Part shown: positions 54,121 through 63,330 of the stretch, piece by piece
How the letters are laid out: every line of letters starts with the position of its first letter
Position numbering within the stretch: the stretch's first letter is position 1
Notes under the pieces: model-generated
What the model saw: only the letters and a program-made list of their open reading frames with translations
Told to the model about the DNA's origin: nothing
Database searches by the model: none
Made by a program: the position numbers and the translations under genes
NCBI GenBank assembly: GCA_029721435.1
Contig: CM056580.1
Location: forward strand, 72,999,367 to 73,063,366
Length of the DNA stretch: 64,000 nucleotides
Source: Gymnothorax reevesii
Taxonomy: Eukaryota > Chordata > Actinopteri > Anguilliformes > Muraenidae
Direction of reading: 5' to 3'

Positions 54121-55377
54121 TGTTGTGATCCGTATTTCTGCTTGTCATGTTTTAGTTCTGTATCTGGCTCTGCCATGTTTAGGATTCTTGTGTTTAGTGA
54201 CCACTGCCTGTCTGACCATTCATAGGATTGTGTATTGTGTTTTTGATATTTAGATATTCTTGTTTATTATTTTTCATATCCGTTTTTATTCATAACCGTT
54301 GCCTCAGTTCCCTAGATTCCTGATCATGTTTATTTCTGCCATGCTCTGCTTTGCACTTTACCCAGTCTTGTCTTGTGTAGGTCTTTGCTCACGGTTTTGT
54401 CTTACGTGCCTCGCATTCGGGTGATTTATTGGTTTCTGGGTTTTCAATCTTCCTTCATTATCTTGTGTGCTTCCTTCCTCTCCGTTACTATCCACTAACC
54501 ATACTAACAGTTTATTGTTTTCGATTAATTACTAACCAAGATTAACATTGTATATTTTTACTAACTGACTAACTTGCACTCGGGATTGTATAGCCGCACA
54601 TACTAATAGACTAACGATCTCTCAGCATTCGCCCAATCTGTATCTCCGCCCTCCTTGCCTATCACTAATTATCTCTTATGCAGTTTCCACTTATATCTCA
54701 GGCTTTCCCTTTTCTTTAGACTGTACACTTTAGTTCTCCTTAACCGGAGCTGTTTAGTCGTTCATAGGAATGTCTCGTTATCCCTGCCTGCGTTTTGGCA
54801 TTCGCCAGATTCATGTAATTAGATAATCCCTCATGTGTCAATCCTGATTATTGTTTCGTTGATCGCACCTGTGCTCCCTTGTCATGTGTTCACCCCGGAT
54901 GTGTATATAAGGTGTCTTCACATTCAGGTCCATGTCAGATCGTTATACTTCCTTGTTTCTTGTGCCACGTTTTTCGCCTCGACTCATTGCAATATTATCA
55001 TTCTGACTGGATTGCCCGACCATCGATTTTGGTGTGCCCTTTTTGGATATTGTTGCATCTGTGTATTTTTGTCCTTTTTTCTGCCCGACCTTGTTATTGT
55101 TTATTACTGCCCTGGTTTTGGATTCAGACTGTCTTTGGCTCATGAGTTTGTTTCTCCTCCAACCCTACGCCTGTGTACCGAACCCTTTTTGTCTGACCAC
55201 GAACTTTGTTATTGGTGCCCTGGTTACGATTCTGGATCACGCCCACTGGATACTGTTTTTGGATTGTGGACTTTGTACCGTTGCCAGCTCTGTTGGGGGG
55301 TTTCCCCCTTCAGAAATAAAGCCTCCTTTTTGCATTTATCTGGTTGTCGCTATTGGCTCATTTCGTAATCCGCAACA
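54121..55377 (+). repeat. Solo LTR (1,257 bp) with perfect target duplication
   Basis: It begins TGTTGTGATCC and ends AATCCGCAACA. The 5-bp duplication AAAAT is at 54116-54120 and 55378-55382. A TATA-like GTATATAAGG is at about 54902, and AATAAAGCC at about 55316. Phrases TTGTGGACTTTGTACCGTTG and GGGTTTCCCCCTTCAG match the partial LTR of the minus-strand gypsy at 22.3 kb. The long open frames inside it (54835-55384) are not genes. Confidence 0.87.
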
Positions 55378-55382
55378 AAAAT

Positions 55383-56767
55383 AGCAAAATAAAATTTGCG
55401 CCACCTTCCAATTGTTATAAAACAATTTATGTTTTCATTTTTTTATTACCCATATTTTTACTCTCGTATACTTGCGGGAATTACTTTTTTGCCCTCTTTG
55501 CCTACAAGAGTATTTTCAATACATTTCAACCAAAATATTACTGAGAAGGAATATACTAGGACCCCTTTATGACAAAAGTGGTGGTGTATAATCATCATTA
55601 CACACTACTGTACTAGTTTTAAGGAAAGATGGATACAGAAGCCAAAGATGATTTAAATTAAATGAGTTTTTATAAATAAGAGGATTTTGGGTCGATTCTA
55701 AGAGTGAATACACAGTGTACTCAATGGACTCATTCATTTGCAAAACTATTCAGATGTGATTCAACTTGGAATCTTTCTTAAACAATATTTTTCAATTACA
55801 GTTCAAAATTTTGTTACACTGTACAGCTGCATGATTACTCATGGTGGTCCCGATGGAGGTCTCCCTATCAGTTGAACTTCATCAACATACCATCTGTCTC
55901 CATCCCATAAAACACATTGACAAATCAAAGCCTCCACCAAACATAATCATTCAACATTAGCGAGGAAGACAAGACAAATCAGTGTTGTCTTCTACTCAAC
56001 TCGAACTGTCTCTTTCCTTTAAATCGAAAAAATAAAATACTCCTCTGCAATCAGCAACCAACTTTAAAAAAATGTGAACATATTTACATTGTAGGTGATA
56101 TGCAATTTTTTATGTTTTTTTTTTAATGGTACAGCAGTCAGACTGCTTTTATCATCTTTAAATGTTGCTTGAGTAGTCCTGCACTTTGTCTGCCATTAAA
56201 TAAAATGGAGCCTATTTTAAGTTATAATTTGTTCATGCTACCCCAGCATGGTATTCGCACCTTTGCTTGACAAAATGCATGGTAGAGAATACTTTCTTAT
56301 TTAGAGCTTATTTATGGTGTAAATTTTCTTTCAAGCAATTAGCTTTATTTTAGTCACATTAATTACCGTGCACGGTTTTGCTTCCTGCAGTTGTGAAGTT
56401 TGCTCCCAATGATTTCAAAGTTAGCTCAATGCCGGACAAAAGTTTAAACTTTTAAGGAAGATAGACAGACCTGATTAATGTGCAGTATCCCTGTTTCCTG
56501 CAAATGGAAAAAACAGTCAGAAATGAAATATAAAAATTAAAAAATAAAAATCCATACTTTACCTGAGCAAAGGCAGAATGAAGTATGAAAGATTAATGAC
56601 AATGGGCCTATTTCATATAACTCATCTTATTCTTCGTTTAACTTTTTGCCTTGTCCGAAAGCTTCCCAGTCTTTAAATTTTAAAACAAGCAACCAATTTT
56701 ATGATTTATGAACGAAAGGGATTCCTTTTCAGAAATAACAATGCATGCTACGTGTGGATTACAATTT
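55383..56767. other. No gene seen
   Basis: AT-rich, unassigned. A block at 56340-56480 (TAATTACCGTGCACGG, CCTGATTAATGTGC) has the texture of conserved non-coding DNA but is short. No coding frame. Confidence 0.4.
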
Positions 56768-56772
56768 GAGCA

Positions 56773-57293
56773 TGTCAGGCCTCGCCTCCTGCTGTCCAGT
56801 ACGCTGGCCATTTAAAACCTGGACCGCTTCTCCACTCATCAGTTAACCAAAATCATCTACCACCCTACTGTCGCTGAGTGGTAGCAGCAGATATAAATGC
56901 TAGAGCTGCACAGTCTCTCTTTGCAAATTCGCGTAAGCCACATGCCAGTGTTATTGCTGCGTCTTCACCGTTTTGCATATATATAAAACTAAACCACTGA
57001 TCTAAGTGCTGCATAATTCCAGCACTTTATAAATAGAGGAACCTCGATTCCTATTTTGTTTACTATTTGTAGTACAACGCGGCTCTGAATTAGTTTATTT
57101 TTTGGATTACCATAATTTGCACTTTTTAAGGAACCTTGTTTCCTCTTTTGTTCCTATCTTTTTGTGTGTATGTCTCCCGCTTGCGCGGCAGGGATAAATA
57201 AACTTACAACCAAATCTATCCGAGCACTTGAGTCCAGTCCTCACTTTGCTGTCCTCTGTGTCGGTCACGTGGGCACGCGACCAAACCCTTACA
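56773..57293 (+). repeat. Solo LTR (521 bp) with perfect target duplication
   Basis: It begins TGTCAGGCCTCGCC and ends CAAACCCTTACA. The 5-bp duplication GAGCA is at 56768-56772 and 57294-57298. A TATA-like box (GCATATATATAAAAC near 56977) and AATAAACTTAC near 57196 fit an LTR. It is a different family from the two longer solo LTRs. Confidence 0.88.
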
Positions 57294-57369
57294 GAGCATC
57301 TGGTCTTGTTTTTAGAAACAGGGAATGGAGTTAAGACACAGAATGGTTTTTCAAAACAAAGATTTATGA

Positions 57370-58440
57370 GCTGCCTGATCCAAAAAAAAGCCACCTTTTG
57401 GATTTAAATTACCTAATAGGTAAAAGCCTGCCATTATTTCAGTGATTAATGTGTTTCAGCAAGCAACACAGTGTGCTGTGTGCAACTTCATATTTATTAA
57501 ACAACCATGTTGAAAGACATATCCCATGGTCATGGAAAAGATGTTACTGTGTTTCAAGAGGGGCAAAGTACTGGCCTGCTACAAGCAAAGAAAAAACAAC
57601 TGAGGAGATTGCTGAAATCACCGGAACTGGGTCAAGAGCTGTCCAACGCATGATTAAAACCTGGAAAGATAGCACTGGAAGAAATGAGTTGGAAAAAAAA
57701 ATCACAAATAACTGTGATCAGAGATCACAAAAATGCTTGGTGAAGTCTCATCATTAAAAAAATCAACAGTAGAGCTCTCAGCTATGTTTAATTGTGAAAG
57801 TAAAAGCACTTACACAAGCAGAATGCAGTTAGACTGGACTAAACAGCTGTGTGGCCAGAAGAAAGCCATGTTTGGAGCAAGTGAAAAAGACCATGTGGTT
57901 TGATGAGTCCAGATTCATCTTATTCCAGAGCAATGGGTGCATTAGGGTAAAAAAGGAAGCCCACGAGGCAGTGAACCCCATCAGGTTTAGTGCCCACTGT
58001 AGAAGCCCCTGAAGCCAATGTTGTGATCTGGAGTTGCTTCAATTGGTCAGGTCTAGGCTAAGCAATGTTACGCAACAAAAAATGAAGTCAGCAGACTACC
58101 TGAATGACCAGGTTATCCCATCAGTGGATTTTTTTAATCCCTCATGGCACAGGCATAATCCAGGATGACAATGCCATGGTTCATCAGGCTCAAATTATGA
58201 CAGAGTGGTTCAGCAGTCATGAGAAATTATTTTCACATATGAATTGGCCACTATGGAGTCCTGACCTTAACCAGTTGAAAATCTGTCAGATGGGCTGGAG
58301 AAGGCTTTCCAGAGTGGTTTGACTGTCCCTTCGTCAATACAAAATCTTGGCCAAAAATTCAACTCTGGCCGGAAATAAATGTTGGAACATTGCAGTCACT
58401 GTATTTTGAAAAGTGGATTTAATTTTTGAAATTAGAGAAA
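57370..58440 (+). pseudogene. Tc1-like element with transposase relic (CTGCCCAGCC family)
   Basis: It starts CTGCCTGATCCAAAAAAAAG. The helix-turn-helix region is readable from 57570 (TTEEIAEITGTGSRAVQRMI, then KTWKDS). The first catalytic Asp is in FDESRFILFQ (about 57900), and the second in IQDDNAMVHQAQ (about 58158). The third lies at 58262-58285, where a one-base loss relative to the family puts the Glu out of frame (LNQLKICQ). Stops are scattered. Length and order are complete apart from the 3' terminal repeat. It is the fuller relative of 29256-29658. Confidence 0.8.
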
Positions 58441-59212
58441 TATTTTTGAAATATCTGTCTCTGTTCAATCTAAACATTACTTAAATGGAACCTGTCCAGC
58501 AATGTGAAGTTGGCAAAAAGCTGCGCATTAACAAATGCAAGAACAGATAAGAAACAAAACAGTTGACACCTATAGATCTGAAAAGGGTTAAAAAGCCATT
58601 TCTAATGCTCCAGGACCCCAAGCAAACCACAGTGAGAAATGTTGCCAGCAGTGTCCAACTAACCAAAATTTCACCATAAGCATGACAACTCATCCAGAAG
58701 GTCACAAAAACACTCAGACTAACATCTAAGGAATTGCATGCCACTTTTGCCTCAGTTTTGGTCATCGTTCTTTATTCCACAGTGAGAAAGAGTTGGGCAA
58801 ATATGGCATCCATGGGGGAGCTGAAGGCAAAAACCACTGCTGACCTGAACAAAAAAAGGCGCATCTTAAATTAGTCAAAAAACATCTTGACGAACCCAAG
58901 ACCCAGTGGTTGTAGTGGGATGGTCTAGTGCTGCTTTTCTGCTTTAGGAACTGGGTGAATTAACATGATTGATGGAACCATGATTTCTGCTCTCAACCAG
59001 AAAATCCTTAAGCAGAATGTCCAGTCCTCTTCTAACTGGCTCAAAAGAAACGAAATGAATGTTTTGGACTGGCTTGGTCAAAGTCCTGACTTAAACAGGC
59101 AGTTCATGCTCAAAAAACCTCGAATGTGGCTGAATTGAATCAATTCAACAAAGAGGAGTGGGCCAAAATTTTTTCACAGCAATGCAAAACACTCATTGCC
59201 AATAATTGCAAA
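58441..59212 (+). pseudogene. Tc1-like element, 5' part, split by the tyrosine-recombinase element
   Basis: The text follows a common fish Tc1 family: GGTCACAAAAACACTCAGAC, GAAAGAGTTGGGCAAATATG, GGCATCCATGGGGGAG, then the catalytic region. The first Asp region (near 58915) is badly decayed. Further text reads TGATTGATGGAACCATGATT and GGTTTTGGACTGGCTTGGTC. The third acidic region has degenerated (AGTCCTGACTTAAACAGGCA, with the PIE codons deleted). It stops at TTGCAAA (59206-59212) and resumes beyond 63155. No open frame is left. Confidence 0.75.
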
Positions 59213-59216
59213 TTAA

Positions 59217-59588
59217 TTCTGGACCACTCCAAAAGTTGAGGAAAGTATTGGGTTGGATTGCCGATCGGAGATCAGGCAGATAGGAGATCAGGACGAATGT
59301 GGTGTTGGACTTGGTCTGTGATTGTGCGGACACTGGGCGCCCCCCGGGTGGTGAGACTCAGGATGAGGCTCGCATCTCTTGTCAGAGTCTGTGTGGCTCC
59401 CAACCCCCCGAGATCCCAGGTGGTGGCTGTTTCTTGCTTCCTTCTTGGAGAGGGGAAGGGTGGGAGGGATGTAGAAATAAGACGAGTGAGGGTTGTGGGA
59501 ATGTAGGAGGTATATATAAGGGTAAGGACAAATAGGATGACACATTGAGAGTAGCCATGTTCATTAACTTACGTTAACGGGAACTCCC
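59217..59588 (-). repeat. Complete A2-B2 repeat unit
   Basis: This 372-bp unit runs TTCTGGACCACTCC ... CGGGAACTCCC. It contains GTATATATAAGG at about 59510 (TATA-like in both directions) and a small internal duplication, GGAGATCAGG, at 59267-59292. It is homologous along its whole length to the solo unit at 24399-24756. Confidence 0.85.
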
Positions 59589-59596
59589 TTTAATGA

Positions 59597-59776
59597 ATCC
59601 TGGAGCACTCCCAGGAGAGTATTGCATGGGATTGCGGATAGGAGATCGGGTAGATTGGGGCAGGTGTGGTGTTGGACTTAGACTATGATTGTGCGGACGT
59701 TGGGCGCCCCCTGGGTGGCGAGACTCAGGGTGGGGCTCGCATCTCTTGTGGGAGTCCATGTGGCTCCCAAGCCCCA
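59597..59776 (-). repeat. B1 repeat
   Basis: TCCTGGAGCACTCCCAGG ... GTGGCTCCCAAGCCCC is homologous to the first half (plus-strand order) of the complete unit. It breaks off at CCCC, where the interior begins. Confidence 0.82.
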
Positions 59777-59783
59777 AAAAGTG

Positions 59784-60130
59784 TTAATGTATCAACGAGA
59801 GATGGGTTCTATATACGTCGTCAATATTGTGAATATAGCTTGCATACGAGTTTGATGTCCAGCGGCAGAGGATTTTAATCAGGTGGTCTGGCACTCCTCG
59901 CTCAGATGCTATGGTGGCGGCGCCGATGCGGAAAGAGAGCCCAGAGGAGTATTTGGGTGAAATGTTGGATCTAATTAAAACTTTTTATGGCATTTTATGG
60001 TCGGGAATATTTGCGGCTTTGAACATGGACTGGTGTTTTGTCGAAATAATGGTTAGTTTCCTGAGGAACGGCATGAACGAGAGGGAGTGGGAACGACCTT
60101 TGTTTACGGTGTCTATTGTGGTTGGTTGTC
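59784..60130 (-). pseudogene. Tyrosine recombinase C-terminal domain (broken)
   Basis: The minus-strand frame reads TVNKGRSHSLSFMPFLRKL, QSMFKAANIPDHKMP, a TAA stop, KVLIRSNISPKYSSG, LSFRIGAATIASERGVPD, HLIKILCRWTSNSYASYI and DDVYRTHLSLIH, and ends in TAA at 59786-59784. SFRIGAAT holds the catalytic Arg of the H-x-x-R box. The His just before it (GHSFRIG in the family) is Leu here. LCRW matches the family LGRW. The Tyr in SYASYI is the nucleophile position. Such recombinases join circular cDNA into the genome in DIRS and Ngaro-type elements. One stop and the lost His make it dead. Its N-terminal half is not recognised. Confidence 0.88.
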
Positions 60131-60517
60131 ATAATGTACGGTTATACATTTGGTGGCCCATTCGTGACCCCGAATGAGGGAGGAAGTAATGATGGGATAC
60201 AGTGAGGCGAACAGCGGAGTAATAACACACCTTCCCAGAAACGACAAAGGAACCCCCCAAAAAAGTGTGGGTCGAGTGGGACGGCCCTAAGCGTTTGTGA
60301 TATCGGCTTTAGCCAACCAAGTGCCGCGACCGGCGAGGCTGATAAGAGTAGTGAGACAGAGGACAGTCAGTAAAGGGTTAACCACTGTAGGGCACGTGGC
60401 CAGTCAGATTGCATGGAGCGACATGCTTGACCATGGAGACGGCAGATGGACGGTGGGCAGGCTAGGCGGAATGATGGATTGCGGGACTGAAAGTCAGCTT
60501 AGAGCGTGAACCTTGCC
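60131..60517. other. Interior of the recombinase element, no motif seen
   Basis: This could be the decayed N-terminal half of the recombinase. No RT or RNase H motif was found on either strand. Confidence 0.45.
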
Positions 60518-60820
60518 ACTGCGGGTGGCCCTAAGGTGGAGACGCGTAGTTTTCATGAATGTTTGCTGGGGAGGCGAAGTGCACCAAGACCCAAAGCGCC
60601 AGCGGGCTGTGCCAATGCGAGTGGCCATGAGGTGGATGCGCGTAGTATTCATTAATGTTTGCCGGCGAGGCAAAGAATACCAACAACCGAAGCGCTAGCG
60701 AGCTGCGTCACTGCTAATGGCTGTATACATGTGCAGTATCTGAATATTTGCGAGTGGCCGTGAGGTGGATACATGCAGTATTTGTGAATGTTTTCCAGCA
60801 AGGCAAAGAGCATTAGCATT
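60518..60820. repeat. Tandem repeat, about 95 bp per unit, three to four copies
   Basis: GAGTGGCCNTGAGGTGGATN begins units near 60523, 60619 and 60752, with a shortened one near 60713. Each continues TGCAGTATT/GCGTAGTATT, AATGTTTGCC and GGCGAGGCAAAG. It lies in the middle of the recombinase element, where coding sequence would be expected. Confidence 0.75.
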
Positions 60821-61364
60821 TGTAATGATTTTACAATTTTGGAAAGTTTTTTACAATTTCTTCAACAGCACCATAGATGTGTGGCCTTTAATTTGCGAAG
60901 AACATGACGTTTGTATATAGACAGAGTTGCTCGAACTAATTGGAAGAACCAATAAAAGTCTAATTTTTTTATTTATTATTGTATTTATGTATTTATTTTT
61001 TGAAATCCTTGTTATACATTGCGCTACAAAATTATATGGTATTTTCTTCCACTCATCGATGATCACGAAAAATAATCATTAAGTCCTTGTAATTTCTGTG
61101 CTTGTGTCGTTCGTGAAAACAACTCAGATTAGCGTTAATAAGTCTGTGAGGTTCATAGAGCAATAAGCCATGAGAATCTGTTCTACAGTCTGAATGAAGT
61201 GGCAGCTAAATGGCACTGTAAGGTATGATGTCAAGCTTAGTGATGGCAAAAATAATTGCTGAGAAGTCAGCGAGAGTTTAGGATTTGCAGATTGTCATCC
61301 TTGCAGAGTCACAGCAATTATATCAACGCAGCCAACAGGCCGTCGCTTACCGTACAGCCTAAGC
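60821..61364. other. Interior of the recombinase element, AT-rich
   Basis: No coding or repeat motif recognised. Confidence 0.4.
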
Positions 61365-61865
61365 ATAAAGCGAGATCGAGAACGAGTGTAAAGTGATCGT
61401 CCAGTTCTTGCCTCCGATGAGGAAAGGCCTGGGGGATTGCGTCTTGGTAGAGTAGGATGACGAATGGTGTGGTCTCCCCAGAACGAGCTGGGTTTGGGTG
61501 CCTGAGCTGTGCAGGGTCGATGACAGATGGGATATTTATTTTATTTTTGATAAACTATGAAAATATGAATGCAGAAACAGGGGCAATATGTACGTGATAT
61601 GGTAAATTCTTGCAATGTCGAAGCGAACAGCGAGACTGAAAACTAGTGTTAGGCAATTCGTCCACTTCTTATCTCCGATGAGGCAAGGCCTAGTGGATTG
61701 TGTCAGTTGAGTGGAATGGGGAGTGGCGATCTCGGTTCGCGTATACTCTGCAACAAGCGGGGGTCGGGTGTTTGGGCTGCGTGAGGTCAATGACGGTTTG
61801 GATTTTTTTTTTCTCACAACTAAAAAAAAAAATATGAATAAAATATGAATGCGGAAATAGTTGAA
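61365..61865. repeat. Direct duplication of about 245 bp
   Basis: Units at about 61365-61600 and 61618-61865 share AGCGAGA, CGTCCAGTTCTTGCCTCCGA/CGTCCACTTCTTATCTCCGA, TGAGGNAAGGCCT, GGGTGCCTGAGCTG/GGGTGTTTGGGCTG and AAAATATGAATGC. They are diverged, so the duplication is old. Confidence 0.75.
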
Positions 61866-61960
61866 TGAGCTGGGCCAGGTCAGCGTGCATTCCAGATAAA
61901 ATCTGTTGTCTCAGTGTGGGGGATAATGGCGAAGAGTTTGGAATCGGCTACGAGGAGCAT

Positions 61961-62554
61961 TTAGGAGGTAAGGCGGTGGCTAGTGTGTGCTGGAACTGTG
62001 GTGAGGGGAAAACTGCGAGGATCCGAAGTAGTTGATGAAAGGGGCGGACCTGTAGGAGGAAGCACAGATTCAGTGACATGGGAAACGGGGAAGGGGAGGG
62101 GAGCAGGGAAAGAGAGTGCGGGAGGGAAGAGACGAGCAGAGGAGGCAACAGCGGGTGCTTCTTCGGGTGTAGGTGGGTTAAAACTGGAACTGCTGGAGCC
62201 TTGGAGAATTCGGTTGTGGGCAGCAGGAGCGTAGAAGCCGGGTTTCATCTGGCGGAAATGATGGGGGGAGGGAGGGGAGGGAGGGAGCGGAATGCATGTG
62301 CACGGGGCAAAAGTGCAGCCTGCAAACACAGGGACAAAATAGGGGATGAAAAGAGACAGAAGAGGTTGTAAACAGATGGAGCATGTCCGGGGGGGTGGGG
62401 GGGTGGTTGGTGAGAGAAACTGGCTGGTTTGTGGAAGGAGCGACTTCCGCCGAATCTGGAGCAGGGATGACGTTGCCGAGCGTGATGTTGGTGCTGGGGA
62501 CATTGATCGCGGAACCCCAAAGTGTTGTGTGGTCTGTACACATCTGGTCTGCAA
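61961..62554 (-). CDS. Pro/Ser-rich open frame, possible gag-like ORF of the recombinase element
   Basis: The minus-strand frame of 197 codons starts MQTRCVQTTQHFGVPRSMSP and is rich in Pro and Ser throughout (TTPPPPRTCSICLQPL, IPLPPSPPSPHHFRQM, ALSFPAPLPFPVS). It has no domain I recognise. It lies downstream of A1 and upstream of the recombinase in the element's sense, where ORF1 (gag-like) stands in Ngaro-type elements. GC-rich sequence gives long frames by chance on several strands, and overlapping frames here are equally long (62178-62543 and 62245-62673). The coding claim is weak and rests on position. Confidence 0.25.
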   Translation of the reverse strand: MQTRCVQTTQHFGVPRSMSPAPTSRSATSSLLQIRRKSLLPQTSQFLSPTTPPPPRTCSICLQPLLSLFIPYFVPVFAGCTFAPCTCIPLPPSPPSPHHFRQMKPGFYAPAAHNRILQGSSSSSFNPPTPEEAPAVASSARLFPPALSFPAPLPFPVSHVTESVLPPTGPPLSSTTSDPRSFPLTTVPAHTSHRLTS

Positions 62555-63031
62555 ATGGGGAGGATCTGCTGCATTGCTGAAAGAGTCAGTGTATAATTAT
62601 CATGGTCTAGCTGAGTTGTCGGAGTGGTGGAGGGGCATTTCGACGTGGAGCTACGGTTGGACTTGGAGTGCAAGCCGTGGGCTCTTGCTTTCGAGCGCCG
62701 CGGTTAACGAGGAGCATAGCTGTAATTCCTGTGGCGCGGAGCCCGAAACAGGAAAACTGCTTCGGTCGTCATCGCGGGGGAGTGTGGTCCCCTATATGGG
62801 CACTCCAGTTGGGGCGCGCGGGTGATGCTTTCTGGTGGAGGTATGAAGATGGCAGAGTGCAGGAGGGTGCATGGAGGAGAAATGGAGTTGCGGGAACGGA
62901 TTGAGAAGATTCCTCAGGAGCATCGGAGCCTTAGAATTATTCTGCGCTCAAGGCACTCGATAGGATTTTGGATTTTGTGCTTTGGGTAAGCAAACTCTTG
63001 CTGTGTGCTGGCTGCCGGGTTAGCGAGTGAA
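62555..63031. other. 5' interior of the recombinase element
   Basis: GC-rich, no motif. It contains short frames on both strands without support. Confidence 0.4.
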
Positions 63032-63150
63032 CGATGTAGAACGAGACGAGTGAGGATTGTGGGAATGTAGGAGGTATATATAGGCGTAAGGACGAATAGG
63101 AAGGCGCATTGGGAGTGGCCCTGTGTATTAACTTTCGTTATTGGGAACTC
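63032..63150 (-). repeat. A1 repeat
   Basis: GATGTAGAACGAGACGAGTG ... TTGGGAACTCCC is homologous to the second half (plus-strand order) of the complete unit at 59470-59588. A TATA-like TATATATAGG at about 63075 would lie near the start of a minus-strand transcript. Confidence 0.85.
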
Positions 63151-63154
63151 CCTT

Positions 63155-63330
63155 AAGTGACTGCAATTGTTGCCTCCAAGGGTGGCACAACTAGTCAGTT
63201 ATTTTAGAAAGGCAGTTATTTTTTCACACAGGTGATTTAGGTTTTGATTCATTCATTACCTTCATTAAATGACATGATCTTTTAAAAGCAGCATTTTGTC
63301 TCTCAACCCTTGAGTAAATCCCTTTCATGT
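63155..63330 (+). mobile_element. Tc1-like element, 3' part
   Basis: GACTGCAATTGTTGCCTCCA and AGGGTGGCACAACTAGTCAG, then TTTTTCACACAGGTGATTTA, continue the Tc1 family text that stopped at 59212. It decays past 63330 without a clear terminal repeat. Confidence 0.75.

Larger units (their letters stand above)
59213..63154 (-). mobile_element. Tyrosine-recombinase (Ngaro/PAT-like) retroelement with split direct repeats
   Basis: Read on the minus strand the order is A1 (63150-63032), interior, B1 (59776-59597), A2 (59588-59470), B2 (about 59410-59217). This is the split direct repeat arrangement of PAT and Ngaro-type elements in the DIRS order. The interior ends with a tyrosine-recombinase C-terminus whose stop lies 8 bases before B1. 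The flanks join into one Tc1 element, which fixes the outer limits. TTAA occurs at both outer edges, though no duplication is expected for this class. No reverse transcriptase is recognisable; tandem repeats fill the middle. The repeats differ by roughly one base in six by eye, so it is old. Confidence 0.85.

Noticed and set aside
54835..55384. Hydrophobic open frames resembling membrane proteins
   Set aside because: They lie wholly inside a solo LTR with an exact target duplication, and the text is LTR promoter and poly-A sequence.
59911..60177. Plus-strand open frame of 88 codons
   Set aside because: It is antisense to the tyrosine recombinase, which has clear motifs on the minus strand.
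62346..62825. Plus-strand frame of 159 codons
   Set aside because: GC-rich sequence gives long frames on several strands; it shows no domain and lies antisense to the element's own orientation.
59217..63150. LTR retrotransposon with a tandem LTR
   Set aside because: Only half a repeat lies on each inner side of the interior (B1 at one end, A1 at the other), which LTRs do not give, and a tyrosine recombinase lies inside.
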